Shown piece after piece: positions 8,690 through 17,535 of a DNA stretch of 64,000 bases. The notes under the pieces are model-generated. The model did no database searches and was not told the DNA's origin. It worked only from the letters and a program-made list of their open reading frames with translations. Location of the stretch: NCBI GenBank assembly GCA_964478735.1, contig CAYZJB010000008.1, positions 1 through 64,000 on the forward strand, read 5' to 3'. Origin of the DNA: CAYZJB01 sp964478735 (GTDB lineage Bacteria > CLD3 > SB21). The position numbers and the translations under genes were made by a program. The first letter of the stretch is position 1; each line of letters begins with the position of its first letter.

Positions 8690-8718
8690 TTGCGGCTCGA
8701 TGCGTGAAATGGTATATT
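8690..8718 (+). promoter_or_regulatory. Predicted sigma70-type promoter of queE (leaderless)
   Basis: TTGCGG (8690-8695), 17-base spacer, TATATT (8713-8718). The ATG of queE begins at 8724, five bases past the -10 box, so the transcript would start at or within the start codon. An upstream in-frame ATG at 8700 lies inside the promoter and is unlikely to be used. Confidence 0.5.
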
Positions 8719-8723
8719 CGACC

Positions 8724-9395
8724 ATGATTCCGGATCACCACCTGCGCATCAACGAAATATTCTATTCCATTCAGGGCGAATCATCGTTTGCCGGACAGCC
8801 CTGCGTGTTTGTGCGCCTCACATATTGCAATTTGCGGTGCACGTACTGCGATACGGAATACGCCTTTTATGAAGGCACGGACAGGAGTATCGACGAGATC
8901 ATGTCGCAGATTGCATCGTACGGCTGCCGCACGGTCGAAATCACGGGCGGCGAGCCGTTGCTGCAGAAACCGGTACACGAACTGATGACGCGATGCTGTG
9001 ATGCCGGATACCGCGTGCTTCTCGAAACCGGAGGCAGCCTGGATATTTCGGGAGTGGATGCACGCGTTCACCGTATCGTCGACATGAAATGTCCCTCGAG
9101 CGGCATGGAACCTAAAAACCTTTACGATAATCTATCTCACCTGACGAAACGCGACGAACTGAAGTTCGTCATCGGTACGCACGACGACTATACCTGGTCC
9201 GTCGACTTGCTGCGACGGACCGGAGCGGCCGGCCACGTGGGCACGGTACTTTTTTCGCCCGTATTCGATGCGATCGAGCCGCAACATATCGTGCAATGGA
9301 TACTGGACGACCGGCTTGTCGCGGAATTTCCGAATCTTCGCTTTCAGCTGCAGTTACATAAATTTATCTGGACGCCCGAAACCCGCGGGGTATGA
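8724..9395 (+). CDS. queE: 7-carboxy-7-deazaguanine synthase
   Basis: 223 residues from ATG 8724. This radical SAM enzyme contracts the ring of 6-carboxy-tetrahydropterin to 7-carboxy-7-deazaguanine in queuosine precursor synthesis. The [4Fe-4S]-binding cysteines are C35, C39 and C42 in CNLRCTYCD, and the typical INEIFYSIQGESSFAGQP N-terminus and EITGGEPLLQ SAM motif follow. The strong queE N-terminus at this ATG, together with the promoter position, decides the start. It is followed after one base by queD, then queC, so three consecutive steps of the pathway are encoded together. Confidence 0.95.
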   Translation: MIPDHHLRINEIFYSIQGESSFAGQPCVFVRLTYCNLRCTYCDTEYAFYEGTDRSIDEIMSQIASYGCRTVEITGGEPLLQKPVHELMTRCCDAGYRVLLETGGSLDISGVDARVHRIVDMKCPSSGMEPKNLYDNLSHLTKRDELKFVIGTHDDYTWSVDLLRRTGAAGHVGTVLFSPVFDAIEPQHIVQWILDDRLVAEFPNLRFQLQLHKFIWTPETRGV

Positions 9396-9396
9396 T

Positions 9397-9837
9397 GTGA
9401 ACTCCCTTGTCGTCCGCATTGCCAAAGAGTTTCGATGGGAAATGGCGCACCGCCTGCCGTACCACAAAGGCGGTTGTGAGAATCTGCACGGCCACTCGTA
9501 CCGCATGATCGTCGAGGTGGCTGGCCATACGATGGAAAACGGGATGATCATGGACTTCGCCGACTTGAAATCCATTGTTCAGCCGCTCGTCAAAGACGTC
9601 GATCACAGTTTTATGTGTTCCACCGAAGACCGTTTGATGATCGATTTATTACGGGGCACGGACTTCAAGATCGTCTACGTCAATTTTTACACGACGGCGG
9701 AAAACATCGCGCTCCACTTTCGGGAGCAACTTCGCACGCGTCTGTCGGCGTTTGCCAATCTCGAAGAACTGCGTATTCGCGTTTATGAAACGCCGTCGTC
9801 ATTTGCCGAAGTACGTTGCGAACTGAACCACCCGTGA
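9397..9837 (+). CDS. queD: 6-carboxy-5,6,7,8-tetrahydropterin synthase
   Basis: 146 residues from GTG 9397; the open frame continues upstream inside queE, but homology begins only at this GTG. QueD converts 7,8-dihydroneopterin triphosphate to 6-carboxy-tetrahydropterin. Zinc ligands are visible as H18 in AHRLP and H31/H33 in LHGH. Catalytic cysteine C27 lies in GGCENLHGH, the DH pair in DVDHSFM, and the substrate-binding glutamate in YETPSSFAEV. Coupled to queE (1-base gap) and queC (4-base overlap). The pterin substrate would come from GTP cyclohydrolase I, which is not in the window. Confidence 0.95.
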   Translation: MNSLVVRIAKEFRWEMAHRLPYHKGGCENLHGHSYRMIVEVAGHTMENGMIMDFADLKSIVQPLVKDVDHSFMCSTEDRLMIDLLRGTDFKIVYVNFYTTAENIALHFREQLRTRLSAFANLEELRIRVYETPSSFAEVRCELNHP

Positions 9838-10535
9838 ATCTGACCGACCGCGACATCGCCGTCGTCCTGCTGAGCGGCGGGATGGACAGTTGCGTGACGG
9901 CCGCCATTGCCCATCAACGATTCGACCTCGCGCTTCTTCATTTGAACTACGGACAGCGGACGGAGCGCCGTGAAGAAAAGGCATTTTCGGAAATAGCCGA
10001 TTATTACGAAGTGCCGCTCCACCGGAGAATGATCAGTACGATCGGCCATCTCAAGGCCATCGGAGGATCCAGCCTTACGGATGAGAGGATTCAGGTTTCG
10101 TCCGCGGACCTCGACGCTACGTCGATCCCGACGTCCTACGTTCCTTTTCGAAATGCGCACATCCTGTCTGTTGCCGTCAGCTGGGGAGAAGTGTTGCGAG
10201 CCCGCTCGATCTTCATCGGTGCAGTGGAAGAAGATTCGTCCGGCTATCCCGATTGTCGAGCCGCTTTTTTTGACGCATTCAATCGCGTGATCGAACTCGG
10301 CACCAGACCCGATTCACAAATCCGGATCGAGACGCCGATCATCGGAATGAAAAAAGCGGAAATCGTCCGACGGGGCCGCGACCTGAACGCGCCCTTTCAT
10401 CTGACATGGTCGTGTTATCAAAACGAAGACGTCGCCTGTGGAGTTTGCGATAGCTGCGCCCTGCGTTTGCGCGGTTTCCATCAGGCCGGCCTCGACGATC
10501 CGTTGCCGTACGACCAGAGACCCGTTTACACGTGA
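9834..10535 (+). CDS. queC: 7-cyano-7-deazaguanine synthase
   Basis: 233 residues from GTG 9834, overlapping the queD stop by four bases (GTGA). QueC uses ATP and ammonia to turn 7-carboxy-7-deazaguanine into preQ0. The N-terminal PP-loop LLSGGMDS binds ATP, and HLNYGQRTERRE and TSYVPFRNAHIL follow in the expected order. The C-terminal zinc site has four cysteines in WSCYQNEDVACGVCDSC. It completes the preQ0 block; QueF, the next enzyme, is encoded about 6 kb away on the other strand. Its own stop overlaps the following subtilase start by four bases. Confidence 0.95.
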   Translation: MNLTDRDIAVVLLSGGMDSCVTAAIAHQRFDLALLHLNYGQRTERREEKAFSEIADYYEVPLHRRMISTIGHLKAIGGSSLTDERIQVSSADLDATSIPTSYVPFRNAHILSVAVSWGEVLRARSIFIGAVEEDSSGYPDCRAAFFDAFNRVIELGTRPDSQIRIETPIIGMKKAEIVRRGRDLNAPFHLTWSCYQNEDVACGVCDSCALRLRGFHQAGLDDPLPYDQRPVYT

Positions 10536-12163
10536 GCGTACGCTGTCCCGTTTGCGGCCGGGTCACGCCGCACCTCATTGGCGCCATCGGAGATCCCAAC
10601 CTCATCCGGCATATTCGAAAAATGCACCGCTCGTGGAACGAAAAGGACGGCGCCTGTCCGCGATGTGTCGATCTTGCTTACCTTGCCATCCACGATTCGT
10701 CCTCGCTTGTCGACGTCCCGAGCGACATCGACAACTGGCGCCTCATTCACGGCCTGTCGATTCCCCCGACCCCTCGCCGTGTCGACGCAGTTTCCGATTT
10801 GACCGGAAAAGGGATCACGATTGCCCTGATCGACAGCGGTTTTTATCCCCACCCGGATCTCATCCGACCCGGCAACCGGATCCTGGCAACGATCGACGTT
10901 ACACGCGCGGAGGGGACCCTTCAAGATTTTTCACAGCCCGTCGAGGAGAGCTGGCACGGGACCATGACCAGCGTCGTCTGTGCGGGCAACGGCCATCTGT
11001 CGGGCGGCTATTACCGCAGCATTGCTCCGGATGCAAATCTCGTTCTCGTCAAAGTCCACGACGGAAACCGCATAACGGGCGAATCGATCGAGAAGGCGCT
11101 CCGATGGGTGATCGCACACAAGGAGCGATATGGAATTCGGATCGTGAATCTATCGGTCACGGACGACTGGCCGGTATCGTATAAATCCAGCGCCGTCGAC
11201 CGGGCCGCAGAAGAAGCGGTCGAGGCCGGCCTCGTGGTCGTTGCCGCGGTGGGTAATAACCCGTCGGCGCCGATTCGGCCTCCGGCAAACTCCCCCCATG
11301 TGCTCGCTATCGGAGGCGTCAACGATCACAATACGCTGTCACGGGTCGACGATTCCCTTTACGACAGTACCTTTGGAACAACGGTCGACGGTTTTCTGAA
11401 ACCGGACCTGATCGCTCCTGCCATCTGGATCGCCGCACCGATTCTTCCGGACACGCCGAATCATCTGGAAGCGCGATTTCTCTTCGACGTATGGCAACGC
11501 CACGACCACGCTCTGGTCGTCGCATTGAAACAAAACATCGGACTCACGAAACTGCCGAAAGAAATTCTATCCGCATCGATCTCTGACATGCGGAAAGCCA
11601 TTCGCGACCGTATCGTTCAGGCACGTTATATCACACCCAACTATCAGCATTCCGACGGAACGTCGTTCGCCGCGCCGATCGTTTGTTCCGTCGCCGCGCA
11701 ATTGCTCGAAGCGGCTCCGCACCTGACGCCGGCAGCCATCAGGGAAATCCTTGTAACAACGACCCGGCGTCTTCCCAGCCTTCCCATCGAACGGCAAGGT
11801 CATGGCGTCCTCATGCCGCGTGCGGCCGTGGAGCGTACGAAAGAGGAAAAACGTCATCATCCGGACCGCCGTTATCATTCACCGGAGATCAATCCCGCGC
11901 TCGGCATCATTCGGTTTTACTACCACGATCATGCGGCGCAACGTGTCGTCCTCTGCGGCAGTTTCAACGGCTGGCGTACCGACGAGTGGCTGCTCCACCT
12001 TGAAGGATCGGGTCGATGGACCGTGACGCTGCCGATCTTTCCGCGAGGTAAATATGCTTACAAATTTCTGGTTGATCATTCCAGGTGGGTGGACGATCCT
12101 CGCAATCCGTTTTCAGAACCCGACGGATTCAATGGCCTCAATAGTGTACTGATGATCGAATAG
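10532..12163 (+). CDS. Zinc ribbon - subtilisin-like serine protease - glycogen-binding domain fusion
   Basis: 543 residues from GTG 10532, coupled to queC by a GTGA overlap. Residues 1-50 hold two CxxC pairs (C5/C8 and C42/C45), a zinc-ribbon-like unit. Residues 90-435 are a peptidase S8 domain with Asp101 (ALIDSGF), His142 (SWHGTMTSVV), oxyanion Asn242 (AVGNNPS) and Ser378 (DGTSFAAP). Residues 455-543 look like an AMPK/CBM48-type carbohydrate-binding domain (VVLCGSFNGW, GKYAYKFLVD, DDPRNPF). No signal peptide or propeptide is seen, so it is probably cytosolic. I know no characterised protein with this order of domains. The substrate and the link to queuosine synthesis are unknown. Confidence 0.85.
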   Translation: MSVRCPVCGRVTPHLIGAIGDPNLIRHIRKMHRSWNEKDGACPRCVDLAYLAIHDSSSLVDVPSDIDNWRLIHGLSIPPTPRRVDAVSDLTGKGITIALIDSGFYPHPDLIRPGNRILATIDVTRAEGTLQDFSQPVEESWHGTMTSVVCAGNGHLSGGYYRSIAPDANLVLVKVHDGNRITGESIEKALRWVIAHKERYGIRIVNLSVTDDWPVSYKSSAVDRAAEEAVEAGLVVVAAVGNNPSAPIRPPANSPHVLAIGGVNDHNTLSRVDDSLYDSTFGTTVDGFLKPDLIAPAIWIAAPILPDTPNHLEARFLFDVWQRHDHALVVALKQNIGLTKLPKEILSASISDMRKAIRDRIVQARYITPNYQHSDGTSFAAPIVCSVAAQLLEAAPHLTPAAIREILVTTTRRLPSLPIERQGHGVLMPRAAVERTKEEKRHHPDRRYHSPEINPALGIIRFYYHDHAAQRVVLCGSFNGWRTDEWLLHLEGSGRWTVTLPIFPRGKYAYKFLVDHSRWVDDPRNPFSEPDGFNGLNSVLMIE

Positions 12164-12190
12164 GTGCCTGCCCGCGCCCGCATCAAGGCT

Positions 12191-13765
12191 TTAAGCCGAT
12201 CGATACTCTCCGAAAACTTTGCGAAGCGTATCGGCAATTTCACCAAGCGTCGCATAGGCTTCGACGGCGGCAAGAATACACGGTACGACATTTTCGGATG
12301 ACCGCGAGGCTTGCTCCAGCTCTCCCAGTACCGTCCGCACGCGAGCGTTATCTCGCCGGTGGCGTAGAGTACGGATCTTTTCGATTTGCTTTTTCTCGAG
12401 TTCGGCCCCGATGACAAGAATGTCGGGCCGGACGTTTTCCGGAGACGTAAATTCGTTGACCCCGACGATGATTTTTTCTTTCGCTTCCACGGATCGCTGG
12501 TACCGGTACGCCGAACTTGCGATTTCGTTCTGGAAGTAACCCGCTTCGATCGCGTGGATCGCTCCGCCCATGTCGTCGATCCGTTTCAGATAGTCCATCA
12601 CGCGGGTTTCGATCTCGTCCGTCAGCGATTCAATAAAAAAGCTGCCCGCCATCGGATCGACGGTATCGGCCACGCCGCTTTCATGGGCAATGATCTGTTG
12701 AGTACGAAGGGCAATCTCCGCCGATTGCTCCGTCGGCAAGGCCAACGCCTCGTCAAACGAATTCGTGTGCAGACTCTGCGTACCGCCCAAAACGGCGGCC
12801 AGGGCCTGAAGCGTCACGCGCGAGATGTTGTTGTATGGCTGCTGGGCGGTGAGAGTACTTCCTCCGGTTTGTGTGTGAAAACGGAGCATCATGCTTTTGT
12901 CGGATCGGGCACAGAAACGGTCTTTCATGATGCGTGCCCAGATTCGCCGGGCGGCGCGAAATTTGGCGATTTCTTCAAAAAAATTATTATGACAATTGAA
13001 AAAGAAGCTCAGACGGGACGCAAAATCGTCAATGTTTAACCCCGCCCGCAAAGCGGCGTCCACGTATGCTATCCCATTGGCAAAAGTAAACGCGAGTTCC
13101 TGCACGGCCGTCGCCCCGGCTTCTCGGATGTGGTAGCCGCTGATCGAAATCATGTTCCATTTCGGAAGCTCTGCCGTGCAATATTTGAAGATATCCGTGA
13201 TGATCCGCATGGAGTGCTGCGGCGGATAGATATAGGTTCCGCGAGCGACGTATTCCTTCAAGACGTCGTTCTGAATCGTACCCGCGAGTCCGCGCAGGTC
13301 CGCGCCCTGCTTTTTTGCCACCGCCACGTAAAGGCAGAGCAAGATGGCCGCGGTCGCATTTATGGTCATAGACGTACTGACTTTTTCGAGCGGAATGCCA
13401 TCGAACAGGGTTTCCATGTCTTCCAGCGACGAGATCGATACGCCGACTTTTCCAACTTCCCCTTCCGCGAGCGGGTGATCGCAATCGTAACCGATCTGCG
13501 TCGGCAGATCGAAAGCCACGGACAGCCCCATCGTTCCTTTTTCCAGCAGCGACTTATAGCGGCGGTTGGATTCTTCTGCATTTCCGAAACCCGCATACTG
13601 GCGCATCGTCCAGAGGCGGCCGCGATACATGTTCGGCTGCACGCCGCGGGTATAGGGAAACCGGCCGGGAACGCCGAGGTCCGGCGTTTGCCGAAGGGTG
13701 GTCAAGTATTCAGGGATCTCGATCCCCGAATCCGTTTCAAATTTCGTTTTGCGTTCGTTTGGCAT
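12191..13765 (-). CDS. Methylmalonyl-CoA mutase, large (catalytic) subunit type
   Basis: 524 residues from ATG 13765. It matches the barrel domain of acyl-CoA mutases that interconvert methylmalonyl-CoA (or isobutyryl-CoA) and its linear isomer. Landmarks are MYRGRLWTMRQYAGFGNAEE, GLSVAFDLPTQIGYD, SISGYHIREAGATAVQE and HTQTGGSTLTAQQP. The B12-binding domain is absent, as in families where it is a separate small subunit, and that subunit is not in this window. The start overlaps the end of the MFS gene by 29 bases. It is the last gene of the long minus-strand array and is convergent with the subtilase gene. Substrate choice between methylmalonyl and isobutyryl cannot be settled; the sequence looks closest to archaeal/actinobacterial methylmalonyl forms. 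Confidence 0.9.
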   Translation of the reverse strand: MPNERKTKFETDSGIEIPEYLTTLRQTPDLGVPGRFPYTRGVQPNMYRGRLWTMRQYAGFGNAEESNRRYKSLLEKGTMGLSVAFDLPTQIGYDCDHPLAEGEVGKVGVSISSLEDMETLFDGIPLEKVSTSMTINATAAILLCLYVAVAKKQGADLRGLAGTIQNDVLKEYVARGTYIYPPQHSMRIITDIFKYCTAELPKWNMISISGYHIREAGATAVQELAFTFANGIAYVDAALRAGLNIDDFASRLSFFFNCHNNFFEEIAKFRAARRIWARIMKDRFCARSDKSMMLRFHTQTGGSTLTAQQPYNNISRVTLQALAAVLGGTQSLHTNSFDEALALPTEQSAEIALRTQQIIAHESGVADTVDPMAGSFFIESLTDEIETRVMDYLKRIDDMGGAIHAIEAGYFQNEIASSAYRYQRSVEAKEKIIVGVNEFTSPENVRPDILVIGAELEKKQIEKIRTLRHRRDNARVRTVLGELEQASRSSENVVPCILAAVEAYATLGEIADTLRKVFGEYRSA

Positions 13766-14945
13766 GAGGGTCCCATTGATTGACGATGCCGGCCGACGTT
13801 CCATCAGGCACATAAAAACTCGCAACCAAAAGAATGATCGCACCGACCATAAAAGGAAGGAAAATGTACGGCTCGATGAAAATGGCGCCTCCCGCGATCA
13901 TGCCCAGCATGCGGGCGAGAGTGCTCGTCGACTGAAAATATCCCATGACCTTTCCCTGTTCATCCGCGCTTGCCTGTTTACTGACATACGCCGACAACGT
14001 CGGAGTAAGCAAGGCACTCCCGACGGCAATCGCCGTCGTCGTCGCCAACAGCAGGATCAGTTCCGTGACGATGCCCAACAGGATAAAACCGACACCGGTT
14101 GTCAGCAGACCGGCCAGGATCAGACGTTGATCCGAATACCGTCGGCTCAGTTTTCCCATCATGCCCCCCTGAAGGATCGCGCTGACGATGCCCATAAAAC
14201 CGAACAGATATCCCGTTTCGCGCGTATGAAAATCCAGGCGTCTTTCTACAAAAAGCGCAAACGTGACGTACAAGATCGAAAAAGCAAAGTTGAACAGAAA
14301 CCCGAGCGTGAACCCTCGCATGAGTCCGACCGACTCGCTGAATTCCATGAGCCAGTCCCGGAAAGCCTTGTCGGAACGCATGTGTCCACGGCGCTCGGCG
14401 GGAAGAGATTCTCCCAACCACAGCACCGCCGCAAGCGCGCTGAAAGCGGCCAGTATCGCGGCACCGAAAAGCGGAAGCTGATATCCGGACTGTCCCAGCC
14501 ATCCTCCAATGACGGGACCGATGATGAAACCCAATCCAAACGCCGCGCCGAAATATCCCATGCCTTTAGCGCGAGTTTCATGATCCGTGACATCGGCGAT
14601 GATGGCCTGTAGCGTGGAAAATTTTCCCGCCAGCGCTCCTCCGAGTATTCTCGCAACCAGAATAAGGCCGAGGGAATCGGCAAATGCAAAGAGCAGATAC
14701 GCTCCCGCACTCCCGGTAAGACACATGATCAGAACCGGCCGGCGTCCGATCCGGTCTGACCATCGGCCCCAGAGCGGTGAAGTGATCAGCTGCATCAAAA
14801 GATACGATCCGGTCAACAGGCCAATTTCAAACGGTGAAGCGCCAAGGTGTTCGGCAAAATAAGGTAGAATCGGAATGACGATCCCGAAACCGATCATGTC
14901 GATGAGGGCCGTGAGGAAGACGATTCCGAGCGAGGCGGACTTCAT
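13737..14945 (-). CDS. MFS drug/metabolite efflux transporter (TetA-like)
   Basis: 402 residues from ATG 14945, whose A is shared with the stop of the upstream LOG gene. Twelve hydrophobic segments can be followed. The family signatures are FLTALIDMIGFGIVIPILPYF in helix 1 (DHA1 branch) and PLWGRWSDRIGRRPVL between helices 2 and 3. This group includes tetracycline and multidrug proton antiporters; the substrate cannot be read from the sequence. The longer open frame upstream lies inside the neighbouring gene and lacks support. Confidence 0.88.
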   Translation of the reverse strand: MKSASLGIVFLTALIDMIGFGIVIPILPYFAEHLGASPFEIGLLTGSYLLMQLITSPLWGRWSDRIGRRPVLIMCLTGSAGAYLLFAFADSLGLILVARILGGALAGKFSTLQAIIADVTDHETRAKGMGYFGAAFGLGFIIGPVIGGWLGQSGYQLPLFGAAILAAFSALAAVLWLGESLPAERRGHMRSDKAFRDWLMEFSESVGLMRGFTLGFLFNFAFSILYVTFALFVERRLDFHTRETGYLFGFMGIVSAILQGGMMGKLSRRYSDQRLILAGLLTTGVGFILLGIVTELILLLATTTAIAVGSALLTPTLSAYVSKQASADEQGKVMGYFQSTSTLARMLGMIAGGAIFIEPYIFLPFMVGAIILLVASFYVPDGTSAGIVNQWDPHAKRTQNEI

Positions 14946-15652
14946 CACGGACGCTTTTTTTTGTAAAAACGCAGAATATGGTTCACGGCGTCTTTCGCAT
15001 GATCGGTCACATAAAAGAGATCGAGATCCTTTGGAGATATGTGCTTTTCCCCCAGTACGCGCTTTTGGACCCACTCCAACATCCCGCTCCAGTATTCCTT
15101 TCCGATCAGGACGATGGGAAATTTTCGGATTTTGCCGGTCTGAATCAATGTCACGGCTTCAAAAAACTCGTCCAGGGTACCGAATCCTCCCGGCAAAACA
15201 ATGAAGCCCTTCGCGTATTTGACAAACATGACTTTACGGACGAAAAAATAATTGAACCATATTTCATGCGTCAAATAATCGTTGCTCTTGGCTTCAAACG
15301 GCAGTTCGATCGACAAGCCGACCGATTTTCCACGTGCCTTCAGCGCCCCTTTATTACTGGCTTCCATAATGCCCGGTCCGCCGCCGGTGATGACGGCAAA
15401 TCCCGCTTTGACAAGCAGCCGACCGAGTTCCTCCGCCAGCGTGTAATTTGGCGAGTCCGCCGCCGTTCGGGCCGAGCCGAAAATACTGACGGCGGGTCCG
15501 ATCTTCTCCATTTGCTCTACCCCATCGATGAATTCCGATAGAATTCGGAACATCCTCCAGGGTTCTTCTTTGCGATAGGATTTGTCGAGCGACTCGGCGA
15601 GATCGTCAAGCGCGAGGTGGAAGCCGTTGCGATGAATACTTCGTTTGCGCAA
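14945..15652 (-). CDS. LOG-family Rossmann-fold protein (TIGR00730 type)
   Basis: 235 residues. The motif pair GGGPGIMEASNKGA and PGGFGTLDEFFE is diagnostic of the lysine-decarboxylase-like / LOG family, whose characterised members release cytokinin bases or AMP-ribose from nucleoside monophosphates. The bacterial role is usually nucleotide 5'-monophosphate nucleosidase activity. The N-terminal 60 residues are an extra helical region seen in the longer family members. The start overlaps the response-regulator gene by 47 bases; a shorter start at Met34 is possible. Confidence 0.85.
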   Translation of the reverse strand: MRKRSIHRNGFHLALDDLAESLDKSYRKEEPWRMFRILSEFIDGVEQMEKIGPAVSIFGSARTAADSPNYTLAEELGRLLVKAGFAVITGGGPGIMEASNKGALKARGKSVGLSIELPFEAKSNDYLTHEIWFNYFFVRKVMFVKYAKGFIVLPGGFGTLDEFFEAVTLIQTGKIRKFPIVLIGKEYWSGMLEWVQKRVLGEKHISPKDLDLFYVTDHAKDAVNHILRFYKKKRP

Positions 15653-16703
15653 GCGAATCGTCCCAGATCAATGTGTGTGGTATGTTTTTTTCAGAAAATC
15701 GTTCAATTTCCGCATCTTCCAGCATGCCGATGAAAGCGTTCATCAGCGTCGCGTCCCACAGTCCCATCGCCGTTTCATCGCGCATGATGTCAAAGGCCTG
15801 AGCCTCCGTCAATGCGTCACGATACGGCCGGTCCGTGGTCAGGGCATCGTACAGGTCGACCGTCATGATGACGCGGGCGGTGATGGGGATGTCCTCTCCT
15901 TTCAACCCGTCGGGGTAGCCGGAACCGTTCCACCGCTCCTGATGACTGCGGATAATCGGCAGTACGTTGGCAAGGCTTTTGAGCGGCTTGCAGATCCGCT
16001 CCCCCAGGACCGTGTGCTGTTTCATGACCTCAAATTCATCCGGCGTCAGTTTGCCTCTTTTGTGCAAAATCGAATCGGCAATGGCAATTTTACCGATGTC
16101 ATGAAGAATGCCTCCGCGCCGGACCGCTTTACAAACTTCTTCCGATAAACCCATTTTCTGTGCGAGTTTTTCGCCGTAATACGAAAGACGATAGCAATGA
16201 CTTTCGGTGTAAGAATCCTTTGATTCCACGGCCAGGGCCAGACTAAATATGACCGTTTCCGCATTTTCCAGTTCATCGGTGTAAACTTTGACGCGCAGCA
16301 GTGAACGAACGCGCGTGAGCAGTTCCAACCGGTTGAACGGCTTGGTGATAAAATCGTCGACGCCGAGTTCGATCCCGCGGAGTTTGTCGTTCAAATCGGT
16401 CAAACCCGTCAACATGATCACGGGAGTCAACCGCGTCGACGGATTGGATTTCAAATGACTGACCACTTCAAAACCGGTCACACGAGGCATCATGGCATCG
16501 AGGAGAATCAGATCGGGCGCTTCGGTTTCTACCATCCGCAGGGCTTCTTTTCCATCGGCGGCAGTGATGACCCGGTACCCCGCATCTTCCAGAAATTCCG
16601 TCAACAGCGAAACCATCTCATCGCTGTCGTCGGCAACCAGAATTCGCGCACCCAAACCGCCCGTAGAAGCAGCCGACGGCGTCTGGGAATTATCGACAGC
16701 CAT
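15606..16703 (-). CDS. Response regulator with HD-GYP phosphodiesterase domain
   Basis: 365 residues. A receiver domain (about 20-135) has the acidic pair in VADDSDE, phospho-acceptor aspartate in LILLDAMMPR and the lysine in FITKPFN. An HD-GYP domain (about 150-345) shows HCYRLSYY, GGILHDIGKI (HD) and HQERWNGSGYPDGLKGEDIP, where the GYP triad is intact, as expected for degradation of cyclic di-GMP (RpfG-like). No histidine kinase is adjacent; the nearest signalling genes are the chemoreceptors a few genes upstream in the same array. It follows queF after eight bases. Confidence 0.92.
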   Translation of the reverse strand: MAVDNSQTPSAASTGGLGARILVADDSDEMVSLLTEFLEDAGYRVITAADGKEALRMVETEAPDLILLDAMMPRVTGFEVVSHLKSNPSTRLTPVIMLTGLTDLNDKLRGIELGVDDFITKPFNRLELLTRVRSLLRVKVYTDELENAETVIFSLALAVESKDSYTESHCYRLSYYGEKLAQKMGLSEEVCKAVRRGGILHDIGKIAIADSILHKRGKLTPDEFEVMKQHTVLGERICKPLKSLANVLPIIRSHQERWNGSGYPDGLKGEDIPITARVIMTVDLYDALTTDRPYRDALTEAQAFDIMRDETAMGLWDATLMNAFIGMLEDAEIERFSEKNIPHTLIWDDSLAQTKYSSQRLPPRA

Positions 16704-16711
16704 GTCACACC

Positions 16712-17140
16712 TTATTTCTTCTTATATCTCGCCTCAGCCACCGTATGGATACCCCCGCGGATATTGTAGTCGGTGACGACCGTCATTTCCAGCGGGTCGC
16801 AGCAGCGCACCAGATCCGTGAGAAGCCGTTGGGTCAGGTGCTCCTGGAAGATACCGACATTGCGGTAGGTATACAAATAATATTTGAACGACCGGAGTTC
16901 GATGATATCGGCTCGCGGGACGTACCGAACCGTAATTTTTGCAAAATCGGGAAGGCCCGACCACGGGCAGACGGCGGTAAACTCGTCCGTTTCAATCGCT
17001 ATCTCGGTGCGCTTCCCGGGATACTCGTAGGCGAACGTCTCCAAAAGCTCCGGCCGAATCGCCCGGACGTCGTCGAACGTAAATTTGAAATCCGGTTTGG
17101 CGGCGAATGCTTCAGGTTTTTTTCTTCGGTTCTTCGGCAT
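16712..17140 (-). CDS. queF: NADPH-dependent preQ0 reductase (preQ1 synthase)
   Basis: 142 residues, the length of the short, single-domain QueF type. It reduces the nitrile of preQ0 to the amine preQ1 on the way to queuosine-modified tRNA. The active-site cysteine is C58 in FTAVCPWSGLPDFA with D65 beside it, and the substrate/NADPH motif ELRSFKYYLYTYRN is present. Its upstream partners queE, queD and queC are at 8.7-10.5 kb on the other strand. It overlaps the gene upstream by 29 bases. Confidence 0.95.
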   Translation of the reverse strand: MPKNRRKKPEAFAAKPDFKFTFDDVRAIRPELLETFAYEYPGKRTEIAIETDEFTAVCPWSGLPDFAKITVRYVPRADIIELRSFKYYLYTYRNVGIFQEHLTQRLLTDLVRCCDPLEMTVVTDYNIRGGIHTVAEARYKKK

Positions 17141-17531
17141 GAACTTCTTCCGGATTGATCAAAGGATGAATAAACTTTTCATCGACGCGGTTTTCGTCTT
17201 TCAGAAACGCGGCAATCATCACCGCCCTTCTCGACAACAACTGCGCCCGGGACATTTCTCCAGTCTGTCGTAGTACTTCGGCTTTCGCCTTGAGCAGGTG
17301 CGCCGTGACTGCCCAGTGTTCAGCGTTGTCCGCCTGCCGCAGGGCATCGATCAGGCGTACATCATCGATCAATTCCAGCATCTCCCAGACGGCTCCAACG
17401 GCCGCTTTTCCATGCCGATCGATCGATTCGACGGCCTGCACAAAATGGCGCTGCGCCGACAGTCCCATAATTTCCGCAATGACGCGGGCCAGGTCTTCAA
17501 ATTGACGGATCAGGAAATCCCGTGCGATCAT
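17112..17531 (-). CDS. Small helical protein, possibly DUF6483-like
   Basis: 139 residues from ATG 17531, four bases after the HAD phosphatase gene. The start IARDFLIRQFEDLARVIAEIMGL resembles the short N-terminal helix of DUF6483-type proteins, but I hold this weakly. The rest is predicted helical with a TPR-like stretch (AEHWAVTAHLLKAKAEVLRQ) and a charged tail EEPKKKT. No catalytic motif is seen. A longer frame upstream runs inside the HAD gene and is not supported. Confidence 0.65.
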   Translation of the reverse strand: MIARDFLIRQFEDLARVIAEIMGLSAQRHFVQAVESIDRHGKAAVGAVWEMLELIDDVRLIDALRQADNAEHWAVTAHLLKAKAEVLRQTGEMSRAQLLSRRAVMIAAFLKDENRVDEKFIHPLINPEEVHAEEPKKKT

Positions 17532-17535
17532 ACAC

